Source: Diabrotica undecimpunctata
Lineage: Eukaryota > Arthropoda > Insecta > Coleoptera > Chrysomelidae
Direction of reading: 5' to 3'
DNA: 64,000 nucleotides
Assembly: GCF_040954645.1 (NCBI RefSeq)
Contig: NC_092805.1
Location: forward strand, 74,804,564-74,868,563
Program-made: the position numbers and the translations under genes
Notes under the pieces: model-generated
What the model was told of the DNA's origin: nothing
The model's input: the letters and a program-made list of their open reading frames with translations, nothing else
Databases searched by the model: none
Part shown: in pieces, positions 11,141 to 22,639 of the stretch
How positions within the stretch are numbered: the stretch's first letter is position 1
How the letters are laid out: each line of letters starts with the position of its first letter

Positions 11141-11736
11141 TATGAAGCATGTTCATAATTTCTTTAAATTATTCCCTTTAGTAAATTATTTTCACGCCGC
11201 CCATGCCTGCATATCTTCCTCAAATAACCGACACTACCGAGCGATTCGTTACGCCTTTTTTTAACAAAGAAATAACTTCGCCAAATGCTCCTTCTTCTTT
11301 TTATCTTGTTTTGGTACATAAAAATCTTTCCTAATAACAAAGGAAAAAGGACCTATTGTGAAATTTTCGAGCTACCTTCTCAAAAAAACAGAAGAGTTGT
11401 TTTTCGTAGAAAGTTTACTTTCCATTGGTAAAAGCTATGAAAATGAACCCCAGTAGCCCGGCTATTTAATGTCAATTTCGCGTGGCATCCTTCAGCCAAT
11501 ATCCCCTGCCTATTTTCAACCTTCGCTTGTCTAAGCCCTTCTAAGTTCACAATCCGATGTTCATTTCCAAGTTGGTTCCTGTGGCAAGCGGTCTTATCTT
11601 CGACAATCGGCGGTAAGTGGATTTTCAATTCACCCTTATTTATCTTTACACAGTGTGTCTTATATTAATTATTTTCTCTTTTGTCAAACAGACGTCTTCC
11701 AATTGAAGTCACTTCTGTTTGCCGTTCAGATTCTAC
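11141..11736 (+). repeat. Truncated 5' LTR of Gypsy element 2
   Basis: 596 bp matching the start of the 3' LTR (14655-15256) with few differences, including a small 6-bp net gap near 11690. It stops abruptly at TTCTAC and joins pol coding sequence (KVPDALSRM), so a deletion removed the rest of this LTR and the 5' half of the element. Confidence 0.75.
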
Positions 11737-13137
11737 GGATGAGTGCATCCGGTTCAAAGTACCGGATGCACTCAGTAGAATGCACGAACAAGTCCCTCTG
11801 GACGAAACTCCTGTAAGTCCCGAATTAGCTTCTCTCGATGTCGATCTAAATAGAATCGAACCCTGGTACGATAACTTACGGTCAAAAATTATCGCTAATC
11901 CAGATAACTTCCCCCAATGGAAAGTAGAAAATGAATATGTTTATAAGTATGTACCTACCTGTCTACCTTTTAAATCTAACGAAATAGAATGGAAAATGTT
12001 AGTACCTTCTCCCCAGAAACACGACGTTCCTGTCCTGACAAATCCTGTCATGAACCTCCTACTTGTAGCCATTTAGGCTATTTTAAAACTTTATCCAGGG
12101 TCAAAGAGAGATTTTACTGGCCGAAGATGAGGAGAGACGTCCTCAAATACGTTCGTTCTTGCCAAGTCTGTGGAGCACAGAAAGCTCCAAATGTTCCTCA
12201 AATGGGTTTAATGGGAAATCAGAAGAAAGCCGAGTTCCCATGGCAAATAATTGCTATTGATTTTATCGGTCCCCTCACGCGCAGTAAAAAAGGTTTCTCT
12301 TGGTTACTCGTCGTGACTGACTGGTTCTCTAAATATACGTTAATACAACCCCTACGCAAAGCTACCGCCCAGAATGTCGCTAACTTCCTAGAAAATAATG
12401 TTTTCTTAACTTTGGGTGTTCCCCAACACATCATATGCGACAATGCCTCTAATTTTAATAGCAAAATTCTTAAGAATCTTTGTCATGAATACAGAGTTCA
12501 AAAAATCTGGTTCACTGCCGTTTATTCCCCCCAATGCAACTTCGTAGAAAGAAGTAATCGTACCATTTGTACCGCTATTCGCAGCTATATTACCGAGCAT
12601 TCGGAATGGGATAGAGAAATTTTTAAAATTCAACAAGCTATTAATACCGCCCGCCATGAAGTTACTCAGCACTCCCCAGCTTTTCTGAATTTTGCCCGCA
12701 ACGTTCCCTTATTAGGAGATTATTATAATCGTCGTTATGACCAGCTCCAAAATATCGAATTCTCTCCCGGTAACAGAGACGAACATGCCTCTGAAATAAC
12801 TGAATTGTCAACTGTCTTCAAGAAAGTCCAAACCCACCTATCTAAAGCCTATGAAAGAAATGCCAAATACTATAATCTCCGCAAACGAGATGTTCAATTT
12901 TCTGTTGGTGATACCGTGTGGCGCAAAAATATTGTTCTTAGTAGTGCTCCAAAACGTTTCATGTCTAAGCTTGCTCCCAAGTATGTCAAGGGTACAATAT
13001 CTAAAAAATTCTCTCGTCTGGTGTATCAAATAAGAAACGAAGATGGTACTAATGCTGGACGCTGGCATATAAAAGATTTAAAGCCGTGTTATAATGACTC
13101 TTTTGATTCCAAAGTCTCAGAAAATGAGCAAGAATAA
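11737..13137 (+). pseudogene. int: Gypsy element 2 integrase, one frameshift
   Basis: The first part reads from the end of RNase H (KVPDALSRM) to about 12000, then the frame shifts into the 11989-13137 frame. The zinc region is damaged at the shift, but the later CQVC pair is present. The catalytic core is complete: Asp91 (IDFIGP), Asp151 (CDNASNF) and Glu187 (FVERSNR) in the longer frame, with D-x59-D-x35-E spacing identical to element 1. The C-terminus reads YYNLRKRD, VGDTVW, GRWHIKDLKP. It is the same subfamily as the element at 1-5287. With gag and RT missing it cannot move by itself. Confidence 0.8.
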
Positions 13138-14654
13138 CTATTTACGGTCTAATAACGGTTATTTTACTATTTCCTACTATTTCTTATCTGACACTCATAC
13201 ATACATTGTTGTAACAAGATTCGTGAAAACACCTCTCATGTCTTTCTACCGATGTATCTTACCTGTCCATGTAAATTGATGTTTGTTGAGACCCCTATAA
13301 TTCATGGTTAGTCTTAATTGCTTTGATTTCTATCTATCTATGTCTTTATTTTTACTTTCGACGTCATGCGATTTACCTTAAATTTTTCGTCCTATCTTAT
13401 AACACACCTTACCTCATTGCGTTGATAAAATAATCGTTATATAGGCTGTGCTGTAGTCCTTACAAGCGAAGAAATCTTATCGTGTGTTACCTTTATTTAA
13501 AAATTTTACCTTATCTTCAAATAAAAATGGAAGGATATCTTACTTGTTGGAAATATACCTTACCTTCCAACGAAAAAATTTACCTTACCTTCAAATGAAA
13601 ATTGAAGGGTACCTTATCTGTTGAAAATATACCTTATCTTCCAACAAAAATTGGAAAAGATTTACCTTACCTTCAAATGAAAATTGAAGGGCACCTTATC
13701 TGTTAGAAACACACCTTACCTTCCAAAGAAAATTGGAAACATATCGTATCTTGAATAAAAATACCTTGACTTCAAATGGAATAATTAAGGACTACCTTAT
13801 TTAAGAAAAACTAAGATTTTCTTGCCTTTACCTTTTAAAAAGTACAATTACCTTATACCTTATCTTTACTGATACATTGTTTCTAACAAGACTTCCCCTA
13901 AATCCCTAAACACACCGTCCGGCTGTGACATCTCTGTCGTGTTTAGAATTCCCAAATCGTGTAGTACTCTCTTTCCTACTTGGTTTAACTTTCGATGTGA
14001 GACCCAACATAGAAATAACATCTTCTTTACCCCTTTTCGTCATAGAGATCAGCATCTGCCAGAGATACTAGGCACTGAGGAAGGCTAGGACTGATGTTAG
14101 CGGACGTTCGCCAGTTGACTCGCCGAAAATAGTATCTGGATCCTAGTTTCTATTGACCATCTGTGGTAAGAATTCAGTCGTTCTTCAATCGGAATGAGGC
14201 CAATTAAATGACTCTCTTAGTGTTAGTGTTAATTTTGGTGCCTAAGAGGTTAGTCCCATCAATACCAGAATAAATATCCTATGTGCACCTGAAAAATTAT
14301 GTACCATACGTACCCCCTGCTCCTAAACCTCGGGTTTTTCAACCACATTACTGAAATATAATTTTTAACTCTATTAAATCTCAATCTCTTGTTAATACTG
14401 CATAGACTTTTGATAATCATTAAGAGATACTGAGTACGCAAATCCTCATTACAATTCTCCTTGTTAGTTAAAAACTCCCTACCTACCTAGCCAAACTTAA
14501 CATTAGTCTTAGTACCTTTATGCTGGGTTACGAAAAACGTTGGCATACTAATCGTCTATTATTACCGCTTATATTTCAATAAGTACCGTTATCTGGATTT
14601 TTAGCTATCTTCCGATGCAAACTCAGTACACCCAGTTTACATCGTGGAAAGGGC
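13138..14654 (+). other. Untranslated region between integrase and 3' LTR, with short tandem motifs
   Basis: No gene is seen. From about 13495 to 13800 a degenerate repeat is built on TACCTTACCTTC and AAATTGAAGG, about 60-70 bp per period over four to five periods. The rest is unique AT-rich sequence ending in the purine tract before the LTR. Confidence 0.6.
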
Positions 14655-16683
14655 TGTGAAGCATGTTCATAATTTCTTTAAATTATTCCCTTTAGTAAAT
14701 TATTTTCACGCCGCCCATGCCTGCATATCTTCCTCAAATAACCGACACTACCGAGCGATTCGTTACGCCTTTTTTTTAACAAAGAAATAACTTCGCCAAA
14801 TGCTCCTTTTTCTTTTTATCTTGTTTTGGTACATAAAAATCTTTCCTAATAACAAAGGAAAAAGGACCTTTGTGAAATCTCCGAGCTACCTTCTCAGAAA
14901 AACAGAAGAGTTGTTTTTCGTAGAAAGTTTACTTTCCATTGGTAAAAGCTATGAAAATGAACCCCAGTAGCCCGGCTATTTAATGTCAATTTCGCGTGGC
15001 ATCCTTCAGCCAATATCCCCTCCCTATTTTCAACCTTCGCTTGTCTAAGCCCTTCTAAGTTCACAATCCGATGTTCATTTCCAAGTTGGTTCCTGTGGCA
15101 AGCGGTCTTATCTTCGACAATCGGCGGTAAGTGGATTTTCAATTCACCCTTATTTATCTTTGCACAGTGTGTCTTATATTAATTATTTTCTCTTTTATCA
15201 AACAATTGAAGTCGTCTTCCAATTGAAGTCACTTCTGTTTGCCGTTCAGATTCTACACCGTTCAGATTTTACACCGATTCGTATTCTACACCGTTCATAT
15301 TCTACACCGTTCATAGTTTACACCTTTCATACGTGTACACTATTCAAACATTCACCGCTACGTTCGTTCACCTCGATCATCAGTCATCTTCATTTTATCT
15401 CAACTACCTGTACTACTCCGGTCTAGCTGCCTTTTTTCGTCGGCCTAAGACAATCTAAGGGATTACGTTAGGAAGACCGCAATTTATTGTGGGCGTGTCA
15501 TCCCAACTACCTGTTGTACGGACCGAAGTCAAGTGCCTTATTGAGGGCGTAATACCATTATCTGAATACACCTGTTTCGTGAGTATAAGTTTTATTGACT
15601 AAACTGTGATAACGAAATCTTTAGAAGTTGATTTATGACTCCAGTTCAGTGTACCTTCTTATTTATGGAGGTTTAGTTTGACTGAGTATAAAAATACAGG
15701 ATAATATATACGTATAAATAACGTACAATTAATTTTATATGTAGATTATATTTCTGATAAATTCTATTCTTAGATTTGAAGTGATCACGATCAAAAACCT
15801 AGTAACTTCATGTTTAGGTATCCCCAAGACATAAAATTCACTTGCTTGCCAAATATTGACGTAGATATAATTATAATGTTCCTTGCCTTTTTCTAATTCT
15901 TGAGGATACTAAATTATTTATAACTATTTTTCAAAGAGATATTTTTTGTTTGTAATTAATAATCAGTTTCGCAATAATCATGCCATTTAACTGTTCAATA
16001 AAATTTGGTATTGTACATTTACTTTAACAAATACACCTAAATATAATTTTGTTAAAGAACTATTTGCTTTTTATTTCTTTTATATTTTTTTATATAATTT
16101 GAATTTATATTTTTGTGTTTCTCTTCCAGGCATTTTTTATTGAATTATATTATTATTTGAAAATGAAAAAGACAGAAAAGATTTTATTTCACGTTCAAAG
16201 CGTCTATGTATCTATTGATACGTATTTCGCTTTAATAAAGCTCATCAGAATAGTTATTCGAAACAAAATATGAATTTGTTTCGAAACTATCTTACCGATA
16301 TTATTATTTGTTTGATCGTATATTTTGAGTATATGTGTCGAAATATTAGGAGTGTACCGCATAATTCCGATACCTTTTCTCCCACGGTTTACTTTATTCT
16401 CGCGTGAGTTCTCTAGCTGTACCTTACCTTTCTCGTTATCCTTTTCTATGTGCCTTAAGGTTTCTCTGTTCCTCTAAAAATAGGGTGGTGCCCAAATAAC
16501 TTTTCTTCTCTTATCTCTTATCTTCTCTTCTAACTTTTTGTCTTTGTGTTGTAAGTACTTCTTTAATTGATCCGTGATATTTGAGCTGTAACAAGAACCC
16601 CAACCAAGATACCTCTACCAGACTGAAGCCCGAGCCTAGTACCGTTCTTTGTGTAACCTCCAATCAATCATCTAGAGGGTACA
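14655..16683 (+). repeat. 3' LTR of Gypsy element 2, about 2.0 kb
   Basis: It starts TGTGAAGC right after a purine-rich tract and ends GGGTACA at the ACTAC target duplication. Only its first 600 bp have a partner (11141-11736), so the long LTR length is inferred from the right-hand duplication, not from a full repeat pair. Short CACCGTTCAGATTTTA-like repeats occupy 15257-15340. TGGTGCCCAAATAAC near 16485 resembles the LTR end region at 9350. Confidence 0.6.
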
Positions 16684-16688
16684 ACTAC

Positions 16689-18034
16689 TGAACATGATAG
16701 AAGGGGCGGCCATGGAACATCAAAAATATCCGATGAATCACTAACATTTTTGAAAGAACATATCAAAAAGTTTCCCACCATGGCATCTCATTATTGCCGC
16801 AAAGACTCAAAAAGATTTTACTTAGATCCAAAATTGAATATTTCTACCATGTTCAAACTTTATCAATCAGAGTGCATGGAAAACAATAAAGCTTGTCTCA
16901 AAGAATCATACTACCGACAAGTATTTAATAGTCATTTTAATTTATCTTTTCACACACCAAAGAAAGACTAATATGTGACATGTACTACTTATGAAAAAGC
17001 AAATCCTACAGACAAGACCACGCTACAGCAGAATTACGATTGCCACATACAATTAAAGAACAGAGCAAGAGATGAAAAAAATTCTGATAAAATCGCCGCT
17101 GCGTTAAATGATTCAACCATACACTCCTGTAATTTTGACCTGCAACAGGTTCTGTATATTCCAACAGATCCGACAAATCCGGTTCTATTTTATAAAACCA
17201 AACTTGCTACTTATAATTTTACGATTTTCAATACTGGAAATAATACTATTAAATGTTTCATGTGGACTGAGGTTCAGGGTGGACGTGGGCCCTCAGAAGT
17301 AGCGTCTTGCTTGTTTCACCATCTTAGGAGCCTCCTCCAAATAATTAAAAGTGTTAGACTATTCAGTGACACTTGCGGTGGTCAGAACAAAAATCAGTTT
17401 GTTTCTGTATGCTGTTCAGGCTTTACCTATTGAAGTAATCGATCAAAAATTTCTTGTCTCTGGTCACAGTCAAATGGAATGCGACTCAATGTATGCTAGA
17501 ATAGAAACCGCGGCCAAAAATGTCCCCGTATACTTGCCGCATGAATGGGTAACTATTGCAAAGAACGCAAAACGAAATGCTCCAAAATATGAAGTTTATA
17601 CAACACCTGAACTTACCTTTATTGATTGGAAACCCCTTTGAAAACTTATAATGGTTAATCGAAACAAAGCTGAAGATGGAACTGTGATTAATTGGCGTGA
17701 TATTAAGTGGATTCGTTATGAAAAAGCTAATCCTTTTGTAATGCAGGTTAAAACCCATTTAGATGAAGAAATATTTCACAAAATATTGATTGTTCACCGT
17801 AAAGGTCGAAGAGTTACAGTGTCCACCATGGAAAAATGTTTAAAACCTTTGTATCAAGAAAAAAGAAAAATATCGGCTGCAAAACTAAAAAACTTAAAAG
17901 AAATTAGTAGTGCCGCAAATTTTCCCGACGATTGCAGAGCCGTTTATAGGGAGCTAATTGGAGATCGGAATGTGGATGAAGAGACGGTATTACCCGATAT
18001 AAATGACCAGAAAGAAGAAGATTTTTTTTGAAAT
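16689..18034 (+). pseudogene. DTCGGQNKN-family protein, 3' half, damaged
   Basis: It continues the protein interrupted at 11135. Visible blocks are FPTMASHYCRKDSKRFYLD, KESYYRQVFN, LFYKTKLATYNFTIF, then SDTCGGQNKNQF and VSGHSQMECDSMYARIE. A stop (TAA) follows PKKD near 16969, a frameshift lies near 17400 just after NQF, and a TGA sits at 17639-17641. The tail runs open to 18031 and ends in acidic residues and EEDFF. Conserved acidic residues around DTCGGQ suggest an RNase-H-like, possibly transposase-derived, fold, but I cannot prove this. An AATAAA signal lies near 18141. Confidence 0.65.
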
Positions 18035-18375
18035 ATTTATTTTACAAGAAGTTTACGCTGTTGTTTATTTATTAGATATTTCTATAAAGTTTACAGTACT
18101 TTCAATATTGTAGAAAACCAGTATTCATTTTTCAATTTAAAATAAAGTTAAATTCCAAATGTAGCTACGTGCATTTTATTTCGAAAAACCCTCCCCAGAC
18201 GAATAATTTAAAGAACTACTTATTATTGTTGTATCTAAAGTGTTTGTCAGTATGATTACCTAATATTTTATAAGGAAACAATAATTCTATTTGAAAGACC
18301 TGATTTGATCGACAGGGTTAAACTTAAAATTTCGTTTAACCGAAAACGACGATTTTGTAGTTAGCCACTGTTGGA
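18032..18375. other. Intergenic AT-rich DNA with polyadenylation signal
   Basis: It contains AAAATAAAG near 18140, suitable as the polyadenylation signal of the upstream gene. The limit between that gene and the 5' truncated errantivirus-like element lies somewhere in this stretch. No other gene is seen. Confidence 0.4.
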
Positions 18376-18387
18376 ACCAAGCCATCG

Positions 18388-18771
18388 ATGTGTCGTTTTC
18401 AAAATAGACCGTTCAATCAAAGTAACCCTAGGCCTTTTAATGCATATAATAATAGCAATAATTTTAATAATAATAGATCTAACTCCAAATTCAATGCAAA
18501 TAACTTCAGAAGCAATAATAATTCAAATAATTTTCAAAGAAATTTTGCCCCACGACAAGTACCGTCACACCCACAGCGTGATATAGTACAACAAGTTAGA
18601 AATAACCAACAATGGGAACCGATGTCTATGAGGACAACCTCTAATAGACAAAAAGTTCGTCATAATTTTCATAATTTAGAACAAGACCAATTATTTGAAA
18701 ATAATCCTGGTAACTCATCCCCTCATGACGATTTAAGCAACGAAGACAATTATTCTGCCAATTCTAATTGA
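18388..18771 (+). pseudogene. gag: Errantivirus-like gag C-terminus
   Basis: The open frame is strongly enriched in Asn, Arg, Phe and Gln (RPFNQSNPRPFNAYNN at the start), with a low-complexity tail ending in NSN. Errantivirus gag proteins lack zinc knuckles and end in a basic, Asn/Arg-rich region, which fits. The capsid portion is missing upstream. Position just before the RTE-like insertion and the protease supports the call. Confidence 0.55.
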
Positions 18772-18945
18772 AACATTAGTTTCAATGTTATAGTAGTATA
18801 ACCGACGATTTAGAATATCGCTAATTTCCTACTTGGAAAAATGCTAGGGAAAATAAACATGACAATTTTCAAATAGTACAATTGAATAATCTACACAATG
18901 TTAAATTACACTATATATTTTTACCTTCTTCTTCTTCTTTTGGCA

Positions 18946-21045
18946 TCATAACCCTGGATGGGTCTTTGCCTGTCTGGCTATGTCCTTCCATTCAGATCTC
19001 TCTTGTGCCCTTCTTCTCCATTGTCTTATGTTCATTGTTTTCAGGTCGTCTTCCACGTCATCCAACCATCTCGTTCTGGGCTTTCCTTTTTTTCGCCTTC
19101 CTATGGGCTTCCATTGTAACATTTTCTTTGTTGTTTTTGCATCGTTTTGTCTCTGCACATGTCCCAGCCATGACAGTCTTTGACTTTTCACAAATCTTAC
19201 AATGTCATAACCTTCATTTAACTCATTAACCTCGTCGTTTCTCCTGATTCTCCATGTGCTATCTTCCTCTTGTACCGGGCCATATACTTTCCTCAGTATT
19301 TTTCTCTCGAATGTCCTGAGTTGGGCTTCATCTTTTTTCGTCATTACCCAAGTTTCACATCCATAGGTTACTACGGGTCTAATCAGTGTTCTGTAAATAG
19401 TCATTTTGGTTCTTTTGTCTAATAATTTCGATGTCATCAATCTTTTATTAGCATAGTATGTACGATTCCCGCTGGAAATACGTGCATTAATTTCGCTACT
19501 TACGGAGTTATTCTGATTGATTTCTGTGCCGAGATATGTAAAGGCATCCACTCGTTCGATAGTATAGTTGTCTATTGTGATATTATTTTCATTGTCAGTT
19601 ATTCTTTTGACTGTCATATACTTCGTTTTTGCTTCGTTTATTTTGAGACCTCTTTTTCTTGCTTCAGGATCAATTTGTTTGAACACTTCCATTAGTCGTG
19701 GCTTATTCCTACTAATGATGGCTACATCGTCTGCATATGCAGTAATTTGTACTGATTTGGTGTTTATATGGCCGGTTATATTGGTTTTTCTGATGACTGC
19801 CTCAAGAACTAGGTTGAATAGCATGGTTGATAGGGCATCTCCCTGTCTTACTCCCATGTTGATGTTAAATAAGGGAGTCAGTTCTCCATCTACTCTGACT
19901 GCGGCTTTTGAACCCTGCAATGTCATTTTTATGAGGCTGATGTATTTCTTAGGTATACCTAGATTACAAAGGTCTTCCAGCATTTTGTCTCTTTTCACAC
20001 TATCAAAAGCTTGTTTAAAGTCTATATACATATTATATAGGTCTATGTCGTATTCATAAGCTTTTTTTTGTATCGTTCTTAGTATGAATATGTTATCTGT
20101 AGTGGCTCTATTTGGTCTGAATCCATTTTGATAATCACCAATTATATTTTCGGAGTATTCTAATAATCTATTGTAGATTATACCAGAAAGAATTTTGTAT
20201 ATTACATTTAGCAATGTAATTGGCCTATAATTCTGGCATTCCCTCTTATCTCCTTTTTTATATATTGGCTGTATGAGGCCACCTGTCCATTCCTCTGGCA
20301 TTTGCTCCTTCGTCCATATTAATGTTATTAGGTAATGGATTCTTTCCCAGAGTTCGGATCCTCCATGCTTTAATAATTCTGCCGAAATTCCGTCCGTTCC
20401 TGGTGCTTTATTATTTTTTAGTTTATTTATTATCTGAACTACTTCTTCATAACTTGGATTTTCGATGTGCAGCTCCGCCGTATAATATATTGTCTCGTTC
20501 TGATCATTTTCGTTGTCTACATTTAGATTTGCTTCGAAATATTGTTTCCATCTCATTATAATTTTTTGCTTCTCTGTTAGTAGTTCTCCGTCCTTGTCTT
20601 TGCATATCGTTAGTTTTGGTCTAAATGACTGTGTGCTTTCTTTTATGCATTTATAGAATTTTCTGCTTTCGCGTCTGTTGTTATGCTTTACGATTTCTTG
20701 TACTTGTTTTTTCATAGCCTCTCTTTTCTTTCTTCTGCATATTCTAGTCGCTTGTATTCTTTTTTCGTTATAAATCTCACTGCTATTTCTTGTATTTCTT
20801 TGAAGTTGGTTAAGCCTAGCTTGCCTTTTTTCCTCTACTGCAGTTCTGCATTCATCATCATACCAATCCGAATTTCTTTGCCTTTTGGCTTTTCCGACAG
20901 TTTCCTCTGCTGACTCCGTTATAATTGTTTTTAATTGTCTCCATTCCTCCTCTGCAGTATCTTCCTCTCTAGTTCGGTTGAGTTTTATTTGGAGAGCATT
21001 TCTGTAATCTTGTCTTTTTGTTGCGCTTTTGAATCCTTCGACATT
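18946..21045 (-). CDS. RTE-like element reverse transcriptase, open frame
   Basis: The frame is open from just after the TGA at 21046 to the stop at 18946; the first Met is at 20715. Counted from that Met, the RT shows APGTDGI (104-110), NYRPITLLN, GFRPNRAT, motif A YIDFKQAFD (230-238), motif B GVRQGDALS (288-296), and YADD (327-330, near 19737-19726). The C-terminal part has YLGTEI and GCETW, then GRRKKGKPRTRW near the end. All catalytic aspartates are retained, so the domain may have been active recently. Confidence 0.85.
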   Translation of the reverse strand, partial: NVEGFKSATKRQDYRNALQIKLNRTREEDTAEEEWRQLKTIITESAEETVGKAKRQRNSDWYDDECRTAVEEKRQARLNQLQRNTRNSSEIYNEKRIQATRICRRKKREAMKKQVQEIVKHNNRRESRKFYKCIKESTQSFRPKLTICKDKDGELLTEKQKIIMRWKQYFEANLNVDNENDQNETIYYTAELHIENPSYEEVVQIINKLKNNKAPGTDGISAELLKHGGSELWERIHYLITLIWTKEQMPEEWTGGLIQPIYKKGDKRECQNYRPITLLNVIYKILSGIIYNRLLEYSENIIGDYQNGFRPNRATTDNIFILRTIQKKAYEYDIDLYNMYIDFKQAFDSVKRDKMLEDLCNLGIPKKYISLIKMTLQGSKAAVRVDGELTPLFNINMGVRQGDALSTMLFNLVLEAVIRKTNITGHINTKSVQITAYADDVAIISRNKPRLMEVFKQIDPEARKRGLKINEAKTKYMTVKRITDNENNITIDNYTIERVDAFTYLGTEINQNNSVSSEINARISSGNRTYYANKRLMTSKLLDKRTKMTIYRTLIRPVVTYGCETWVMTKKDEAQLRTFERKILRKVYGPVQEEDSTWRIRRNDEVNELNEGYDIVRFVKSQRLSWLGHVQRQNDAKTTKKMLQWKPIGRRKKGKPRTRWLDDVEDDLKTMNIRQWRRRAQERSEWKDIARQAKTHPGL

Positions 21046-21057
21046 TCATTTTTTGAT

Positions 21058-22008
21058 TTAAATATTTTTCCCTTTTGCTACTGTCGCTATTTTCTGCCAT
21101 AATTTTGCCCCTATAAGATAGTGATCTGAGTCAGAGTTCGCCCCGCGATACGTTCTGACATTAGTTATGTCTGTTGCCCATCTTTTTGAGATGAGTATAT
21201 GGTCAATTTGATTGACTTCGTTAGTTCCTGGTATTTTCCATGTTCCTTTATAGATATCTTTTCTCTGAAAGTTAGTACTGACAACTACGTAATTATTTGC
21301 TGCTGCGAACTGTGCCACCCTGAGTCCATTTTGACTGGTTTCAGTGTGCAAACTGTGTTTCCCAAATATATTTGCAAACGTTTCTTGTTTCCCCAGTTTA
21401 GCATTAAAATCACCTAACGTTATAACAGCATCGTGTCTTTGGATTTTATCACATACATCCTGTAGTTCTCCGTAGAATCTTTCAACGTCTTCTTCATCAG
21501 CCTCTTCCGTCGGTGCATATACATTAATCATTGTCACGTTATGAAATTTACCTTTAAATCTTATGGTGCAAATTCTATCTGATATTGGTGTAAATGCGAT
21601 AATGGCTTTCCGCAGTTTTTTGGTTACCATAAACCCTACTCCTCTTTCACCTTGTCTCATTTCATTTCCGGAGTAGTATAGTGAGAATTTATTCTTATGA
21701 ATTTCTCCCTGGCTCTTCCATCTGATTTCCTGCTGTGCCAATATTTTAACTCCGTATTTTTCAAGTTCTTCTGCCATACTTATCATAGCTCCTGCCTTTA
21801 AGAAGGTTCGCACTTTCCAGGTTCCAAATTTTAAATCCATAATCATGTCCATTTTTCTGTGCTGAGTTCGTCGTTGTGAGATCCGTCCGTTTGTTTCATT
21901 AGCCATTGTATTCGCAACAATTGAGCTTAACCCGCTTAATTCGCTTAACCCTCTTTTCATCGGAGGACCAAGGCTCCCTTCTTCGTCTGCCCTGACCCCA
22001 CCTTCCAC
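21058..22008 (-). pseudogene. RTE-like element endonuclease domain
   Basis: This is an apurinic/apyrimidinic-type endonuclease that nicks target DNA to start reverse transcription. The order is GTWKVRTFLKAGAM, QEIRW (metal-binding Glu), INVYAPTEE, ITLGDFNAKLG (Asp and Asn), IDHILIS and SDSDHYLIG (catalytic Asp-His). All expected catalytic motifs are present. Upstream is a short Arg-rich segment. The frame ends at TAA 21060-21058, four codons before a TGA at 21048-21046, then reopens into the RT part, so the live element probably had one continuous polyprotein. Confidence 0.85.
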
Positions 22009-22169
22009 TGGGGTTGGCTACCCAGTCTCCAGTGGGGTTGCTCAGGTTACCGGTGTGTACCAGCTTGGAGGTGAAGATAGGAATTGAGTAGGAGAGGCTA
22101 AGTGATGCCAACAGGATACGACATCATGTATTGCGCTTCACTACCCCTTTACACACCAATATTTTTACC

Positions 22170-22518
22170 TAAATGAAACTTAAAATCCTAATAGATTCAG
22201 GAGCATCCGATTCAATTATACATCCCTAAATTGTAAACAACTTTCCTAAAGAGTTTCTATTTTAAGAAAATTTTACAATTAAATCGGTATTTAGAACATT
22301 TCATAGTAATTAAAATAGTAAACGGAATATAATACGGAATATAATGTAGAAAATCCGGTAAATTTTCGAATTTTCAAATGGCATGATAGATTCGACGGTT
22401 CTAATGACTTAGAAAAAATGCGAGCACAAATAAGCTACATAAATACTACAGTAGTTAAGTTAAATAATAATATTATTCCTTTCCAACTGGGAGAGACAAA
22501 TAGTAATCTTATGTATAT
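22170..22518 (+). pseudogene. Errantivirus-like protease and linker, decayed
   Basis: It begins just right of the RTE-like insertion with LKILIDSGASDSIIHP, which carries the retropepsin DSG triplet. A stop follows within ten residues and the frame then changes. A later piece near 22400 (INTTVVKLNNNIIPF) resembles the linker before RT in errantiviruses. It is cut by the TA repeat tract at 22519. Confidence 0.6.
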
Positions 22519-22566
<48 letters not shown>

Positions 22567-22571
22567 CTTAC

Positions 22572-22618
<47 letters not shown>

Positions 22619-22619
22619 C
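22519..22619. repeat. TA microsatellite in two blocks
   Basis: Two runs of TA repeats (about 22519-22562 and 22575-22619) are separated by AGGTCTTACCTGA. They interrupt the errantivirus-like pol. Length is likely variable between individuals. Confidence 0.95.
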
Positions 22620-22639
22620 TTAGATATGTATATAGTATA

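Larger units (their letters stand above)
11141..16683 (+). mobile_element. Ty3/Gypsy element 2, internally deleted, 5-bp duplication
   Basis: The element lies between two copies of ACTAC (11136-11140 and 16684-16688). Removing it together with one copy restores the host reading frame. Direct repeats at its two ends begin TATGAAGC at the left and TGTGAAGC at the right, and the right end is ...GGGTACA, so the LTR follows the TGT...ACA rule with one mutated base on the left. Gag, protease, RT and most of RNase H are gone; only the last residues before integrase and the integrase remain. A purine-rich tract (GTGGAAAGGG) precedes the right LTR. Total length is 5543 bp. Confidence 0.75.
18926..22158 (-). 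mobile_element. RTE-like non-LTR retrotransposon, near full length
   Basis: A 3233-bp insertion flanked by an 11-bp target duplication, ATATTTTTACC, at 18915-18925 and 22159-22169. On the minus strand it encodes an apurinic-type endonuclease followed by RT, and ends in a short AAG repeat tail (TTC repeats at 18926 on the plus strand), as RTE-type elements often do. Both domains are in a single frame broken only by two stops near 21046-21060. It is one of the youngest insertions here, having entered an already integrated errantivirus-like element. Confidence 0.85.

Noticed and set aside
11380..11628. 82-codon minus-strand frame, repeated at 14894-15142
   Set aside because: It lies inside the LTR repeats, so its recurrence reflects the repeat, not protein conservation.
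19568..20059. 163-codon plus-strand open frame
   Set aside because: It is antisense to the RT of the RTE-like element and has no features of its own.
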